Source: Bacteroidota bacterium (lineage in GTDB: Bacteria; Bacteroidota; Bacteroidia; Chitinophagales; Chitinophagaceae). Taken from it: a stretch of 33,254 nucleotides of DNA. The stretch spans positions 1-33,254 of the forward strand of contig JAPLEH010000057.1 in assembly GCA_026391455.1 (NCBI GenBank), written 5' to 3'. Positions 29,879 to 33,254 of this stretch are shown here, one piece after another. Each line of letters begins with the position of its first letter. Position 1 is the first letter of the stretch. The translations under genes and the position numbers were made by a program. The notes under the pieces were generated by a model that ran no database searches, was not told the origin of the DNA, and saw only the letters and a program-made list of their open reading frames with translations.

Positions 29879-32476
29879 ATGGCGAAAAATTTACTGATTG
29901 TAGAGAGCCCTGCGAAAGCAAAGACCATAGAAAAAATACTGGGAAAGGATTTCCAGGTAAAGAGCTGTTTTGGCCATATCCGCGATCTGGAGAAAGCCGG
30001 TATGGGTATCGACGTGGAGAAAAACTTCACGCCCCGGTACATTGTACCCGATGATAAACAGAAGGTGGTAAACGAACTGCAATCCTTAGCCAAAAAATCA
30101 GGTGAAGTATGGCTGGCAACGGATGAGGACCGTGAAGGGGAAGCCATCAGTTGGCATTTATGTGAAGTATTAGGCCTCGACCCCAAGACCACCAAGCGCA
30201 TCGTATTCCATGAAATTACCAAACCCGCTATACAAGCAGCCGTAGCCAATCCCCGGTTGCTGGATATGAACCTGGTAATGGCCCAGCAGGCCCGGCGCAT
30301 ACTCGACCGCATCGTGGGCTTCGAATTGAGCCCCGTACTCTGGCGCAAGATGAGTATGCGAAACAATCTCAGTGCAGGCAGGGTGCAGAGTGTGGCTGTA
30401 CGCATCATAGCAGAAAGAGAAAGAGAGATCAATGCCTTTACACCCGTGAGCTCCTTTAAACTGGAAGCTTTCTTTACCGCGAAAGATGTATCGGATAAGA
30501 ATGTAACCTTTAGTGCAGAAGGGAAAAAACAAAATACGCCGGAAGATGCCGAAGCCTTTTTAAAGTCCTGCATCGGCGCTTCGTATAAAGTGACCGATAT
30601 ACAGGTAAAGCCCGGCAAGCGCTCCCCTGCCCCGCCCTTTACCACTTCTACCCTGCAGCAGGAAGCCTCCCGCAAGCTGGGCTATGGCGTGGCACGTACC
30701 ATGCAGATCGCGCAGCGGCTGTATGAGAATGGATATATAACCTATATGCGTACGGACAGTGTGAACCTGAGTGGTACCGCCCTCAGCGATATTACCAATA
30801 CGGTAAAAGGGATGTACGGAGAAGAATACCACCAGTTCCGCAAATTCAAAAACAAAAACGAGAGTGCGCAGGAAGCACACGAAGCCATTCGCCCCACCTA
30901 TATGAGCAATACCACCATTGCTGAAACAGAATGGGCCCGCCTCTATGAACTGATCTGGAAACGCACCATGGCCTGTCAGATGGCAGATGCCGAACTGGAA
31001 AAGACCACCGCAAAGATTGAGATCTCTACCAATAAAGAAGAACTGACCGCCTCTGGTGAGGTATTGAAATTCGACGGGTTTCTGAAAGTGTACCGCGAGG
31101 ATAAGGATGAAGAAGAACTCGAAGAAAGCGATAATGAAGGTATGCTGCCCCCGCTCGCTGTGGGCCAGCCTTTGCCGCTGAAGGAAATGAAAGCTACTGA
31201 GCGTTTTTCCAGGCCTCTGCCCCGCTATTCGGAAGCATCGCTGGTAAAGAAGCTGGAAGAAATGGGAATCGGTCGCCCTTCTACGTATGCGCCCACTATC
31301 TCCACTATTCTGAAAAGAGGCTATGTGGAAAAAAGGGATAAGGAAGGTACGCGCCGCGATTTTCGGGTATACAAGCTCGTTAGTGATAACGTGACCAAAC
31401 TGGTGGACCAGGAGAATACCGGTGCGGAGAAATCCAAACTCTTCCCCTCTGATCTTGGACTGGTGGTAACCGACTTTTTGAAACAGTACTTCGATGACAT
31501 CATGGATTACAGTTTCACCGCACGCATCGAAGAAGAGTTTGATGAAGTGGCCGAAGGCAAGATGAAGTGGAACAAAATGATCGATGATTTTTACCTGCCC
31601 TTTAAAAAGGATGTGGACAAAACCATCGAGACCGCAGAGCGCATCAAAGGCGAACGCGAACTGGGTGTGGATCCGGAGAGTGGTAAGCCCGTAGTGGCCC
31701 GTATGGGGCGCTTTGGTGCTATGATACAGATTGGTTCTGCCGATGATGAAGAAAAGCCCCGCTTCGCGAAAATACCTACCGGACAAAGTATAGAGACCAT
31801 CACCTACGAGGAAGCGATGAACCTCTTCGGAGCCCAGGGCACCATGGGGCAATATGAGGGCAAGGATGTATCGGTGAATGTGGGCCGCTTTGGTCCTTAT
31901 GTAAAATGGGGTGATGAATTCATTTCGCTGCCGAAGGGCACCGATCTGGGCACGGTGGATCTTGACCGCGCAATTGAACAGATCAAACAAAAGCAAATAG
32001 CCGATGCCCCCGTGGGCACCTATGATGATAAACCCATTACGAAAGGCACCGGGCGCTTTGGTCCCTATATCAAATGGGATGGTATGTTTATCAACGTACC
32101 ACGCCGCTACAATTTTGCCAACCTGCAGCAATTCGAAATGGATGAATTGATCGATGCCAAGGTGAAGAAAGAAGCCAACCGCTATATCCAGCGCTGGGCC
32201 GATGATAAGATCGCTGTGGAAAATGCCCGCTGGGGTCCCATCATCAAGTGGGGCAAGAAGATCATTAAGATGCCGCGCAAAGCGGATGATACCAAATATA
32301 CCGCTGAAGATGCAGCCGCCTTTACACTGGAACAAGTGAAGGGCTTTATCGAACTGGAAGTACCGGGCGCCTTTACTAAAAAAGTAAAGAAGACCGCTGC
32401 TAAAAAATCAGCCACGCCGAAAAAAGCGGCCGCGAAGAAAACAGCGGTGAAGAAGAAGGCGGCGAAGAAGAAATAA
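29879..32476 (+). CDS. topA: DNA topoisomerase I
   Basis: This type IA topoisomerase relaxes negative supercoils through a transient 5'-phosphotyrosine. The protein has 865 residues. The TOPRIM domain runs from 3 to about 120, with VESPAKAKTIEKIL (8-21) and the acidic triad in TDEDREGE (81-88). The active-site tyrosine is Y289 in YITYMRTDS, and AHEAIRP follows. The C-terminal region has no Cys4 zinc fingers. Instead it has four short repeats of (G/A)R(F/W)GPxIKWG type (for example VGRFGPYVKWG and TGRFGPYIKWD). It ends in a lysine/alanine-rich tail (about 834-865) that resembles histone H1-like DNA-binding tails. A classic terminator follows 20 bases downstream. Confidence 0.97.
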   Translation: MAKNLLIVESPAKAKTIEKILGKDFQVKSCFGHIRDLEKAGMGIDVEKNFTPRYIVPDDKQKVVNELQSLAKKSGEVWLATDEDREGEAISWHLCEVLGLDPKTTKRIVFHEITKPAIQAAVANPRLLDMNLVMAQQARRILDRIVGFELSPVLWRKMSMRNNLSAGRVQSVAVRIIAEREREINAFTPVSSFKLEAFFTAKDVSDKNVTFSAEGKKQNTPEDAEAFLKSCIGASYKVTDIQVKPGKRSPAPPFTTSTLQQEASRKLGYGVARTMQIAQRLYENGYITYMRTDSVNLSGTALSDITNTVKGMYGEEYHQFRKFKNKNESAQEAHEAIRPTYMSNTTIAETEWARLYELIWKRTMACQMADAELEKTTAKIEISTNKEELTASGEVLKFDGFLKVYREDKDEEELEESDNEGMLPPLAVGQPLPLKEMKATERFSRPLPRYSEASLVKKLEEMGIGRPSTYAPTISTILKRGYVEKRDKEGTRRDFRVYKLVSDNVTKLVDQENTGAEKSKLFPSDLGLVVTDFLKQYFDDIMDYSFTARIEEEFDEVAEGKMKWNKMIDDFYLPFKKDVDKTIETAERIKGERELGVDPESGKPVVARMGRFGAMIQIGSADDEEKPRFAKIPTGQSIETITYEEAMNLFGAQGTMGQYEGKDVSVNVGRFGPYVKWGDEFISLPKGTDLGTVDLDRAIEQIKQKQIADAPVGTYDDKPITKGTGRFGPYIKWDGMFINVPRRYNFANLQQFEMDELIDAKVKKEANRYIQRWADDKIAVENARWGPIIKWGKKIIKMPRKADDTKYTAEDAAAFTLEQVKGFIELEVPGAFTKKVKKTAAKKSATPKKAAAKKTAVKKKAAKKK

Positions 32477-32495
32477 ATTAAGTAATAATCATCAT

Positions 32496-32519
32496 AAGGG
32501 GCTTCGGCCCCTTTTTTTT
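32496..32519 (+). terminator. Rho-independent terminator of topA
   Basis: AAGGGGC (32496-32502) pairs with GCCCCTT (32507-32513) around the stable TTCG tetraloop. It is followed by an uninterrupted T-run to 32519. It lies 20 bases after the topA stop codon. Confidence 0.93.
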
Positions 32520-32526
32520 GTCGCTC

Positions 32527-32756
32527 TGCGAAACTTGTAGTTTCGCAGTTTTATTCGAGTGCCTGTGGCAATGTTATCAATACAAATTGCCGAAGACAAT
32601 AGAATAGTAATGCCAGACTGCAAGTCTGGCACAGCATGCTATGCGAAACTTGCAGTTTCGCAGGTTTATTTTATTGCCTGTGGCAATGTTATGCATTCAA
32701 ATTGCCGGTGAAAATAGAATACCAATGCCAGATACTTTGCCGGAATATACCATTCC
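32527..32756. repeat. 115-bp palindromic modules M1 and M2, tandem
   Basis: Two modules begin with TGCGAAACT at 32527 and 32642, exactly 115 bases apart. Each carries up to four hairpins in order: TGCGAAACT/AGTTTCGCA; ATTGCC-TGT-GGCAAT (clear at 32673-32687); ATTGCC with a partial partner; and TGCCAGACT/AGTCTGGCA (32611-32631 in M1). M2 decays in its last 30 bases. There is no coding capacity with family resemblance. Confidence 0.85.
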
Positions 32757-32768
32757 TGCTTTTCACGG

Positions 32769-33011
32769 TTTGGTGTGGAATAAATTCCACACCTATGCAT
32801 GAGTCCGGTAAAATGCCTTCCGCCATGGTTCGTCTCCTAACTATCCATGTTTGGTGTGGAATAAATTCCACACCTATACATGAGCCCGGTAAAATGCCTT
32901 CCGCTATGGTTCGTGTCCTAACTATCCATGTTTGGTGTGGAATAAATTCCACACTTATGCATGAGCCTGGTAAAATGCCTTCCGCCGTGGTTCGTGTCTT
33001 CACGAACCAGT
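32769..33011. repeat. 81-bp tandem repeat, three copies
   Basis: Copies start at 32769, 32850 and 32931, each with the perfect hairpin GGTGTGGAAT/ATTCCACACC. They are 90% or more identical. The third copy passes into the 73-bp repeat at 32988. Because 81 is 27 codons, long open frames appear on both strands, but they show no signs of a real gene. Confidence 0.88.
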
Positions 33012-33127
33012 ACACGTGAACCCATATCACAAAGAATTGTATTGACACGCTCTCTCGCCCTGGTTCGTGTCCTCACGAACCAGTACACGTGAACCCATAT
33101 AACAAAGAATTGTATTGACACGCTCTG
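32988..33127. repeat. 73-bp tandem repeat, two copies
   Basis: Copies start at 32988 and 33061 and are nearly identical. Each opens with the perfect hairpin TGGTTCGTG/CACGAACCA (4-base loop), followed by GTACACGTG and an AT-rich tail ending ATTGACACGCTC. The second copy runs into module M3. Confidence 0.88.
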
Positions 33128-33254
33128 CGAAACTTGTAGATTCGCCGGTTTATTTTATTGCCTGTGGCAATGTAATAAGTTGAAATTGCCGAAGGCAATA
33201 GAATAGTAATGCCAGACTGCAAGTCTGGCACAGCATGCTCTGCGAAACTTGCAG
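33126..33254. repeat. 115-bp modules M3 and M4 (M4 cut by the window end)
   Basis: M3 (33126-33240) matches M1 most closely and has the clearest copies of the third hairpin (ATTGCC-GAA-GGCAAT, 33186-33200) and the fourth (TGCCAGACT/AGTCTGGCA, 33210-33230). M4 starts at 33241, again exactly 115 bases later, and leaves the window after 14 bases, so the array continues to the right. Confidence 0.85.

Noticed and set aside
30560-32335. 591-codon open frame antisense to topA
   Set aside because: It is a codon-bias shadow of the topA gene. The sense product is a complete, motif-intact topoisomerase and the antisense product has no recognisable features.
32636-33048. Long open frames on both strands with an internal 27-residue repeat
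   Set aside because: They arise from the 81-bp repeat whose length is a multiple of three. They lack any family signature, overlap each other on both strands, and contain the hairpins that explain the DNA better.
32527-33254. CRISPR array
   Set aside because: The repeats are contiguous modules of 115, 81 and 73 bases with internal hairpins, not short identical repeats separated by unique spacers. No cas genes are present.

Overview
The window looks like a chromosomal segment of a Bacteroidetes bacterium, most likely in or near the Chitinophagaceae. The evidence is a GLPGLI-family secreted protein paired with a TonB-receptor-like outer-membrane barrel, a DUF2851 protein, an S23-type four-helix-bundle gene, a geranylgeranylglycerol-phosphate-synthase-like UbiA protein, and a near absence of Shine-Dalgarno sequences. 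The intergenic DNA also fits: it is full of short-word tandem repeats and small palindromes. I see no rRNA, tRNA, CRISPR array, phage, transposase or known defence genes. The family and lineage assignments come from motif recognition, not from database searches.

Layout. 1-390 is gene-free and ends in a terminator. 391-3606 (minus) holds a secreted TPR protein and the glycogen branching enzyme GlgB. 3716-7218 (plus) is the outer-membrane barrel/GLPGLI pair. 7273-11160 (minus) is a maltodextrin module: an SLC45/GPH-like MFS transporter, an exported GH13 alpha-glucanase and a small exported protein of unknown function. 11409-14614 (minus) is glgA, a four-helix-bundle gene and glgC. 14834-17475 (plus, divergent from glgA) is a glucose-type FHS transporter followed by a ROK glucokinase. 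17565-21348 (minus) holds a DUF1223 protein, a phosphodiester glycosidase, and lipoyl synthase behind a predicted outer-membrane protein. 21457-21870 (plus) is OsmC. 21883-27569 (minus) carries DUF2851, Maf, a UbiA prenyltransferase, a KdsC-like phosphatase, IscX, an ISC-type [2Fe-2S] ferredoxin and a DUF2520 protein. 27830-32476 (plus) holds an alpha/beta hydrolase, an SGNH hydrolase and topoisomerase I. The last 780 bases are a dense mosaic of palindromic repeats.

How the genes fit together. About 16 kb is devoted to alpha-glucan handling. Imported glucose is phosphorylated by the ROK kinase. After conversion to glucose-1-phosphate, GlgC, GlgA and GlgB build glycogen. The GH13 enzyme and its MFS partner would degrade and import external or periplasmic alpha-glucan. 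Glycogen phosphorylase and debranching enzyme are not in the window.

The most unusual structure lies between the genes. At least eight genes (glgC, the four-helix-bundle gene, glgA, lipA, the kdsC-like gene, iscX, fdx and the alpha/beta hydrolase) run within 0-13 bases of their stop codon into a short-word tandem repeat. One roughly 50-bp element sits at the 3' ends of both glgC and fdx. The four-helix-bundle gene is bracketed by 13-bp inverted repeats. Downstream of topA lie 115-bp modules, 81-bp repeats and 73-bp repeats, each built around a different perfect hairpin.
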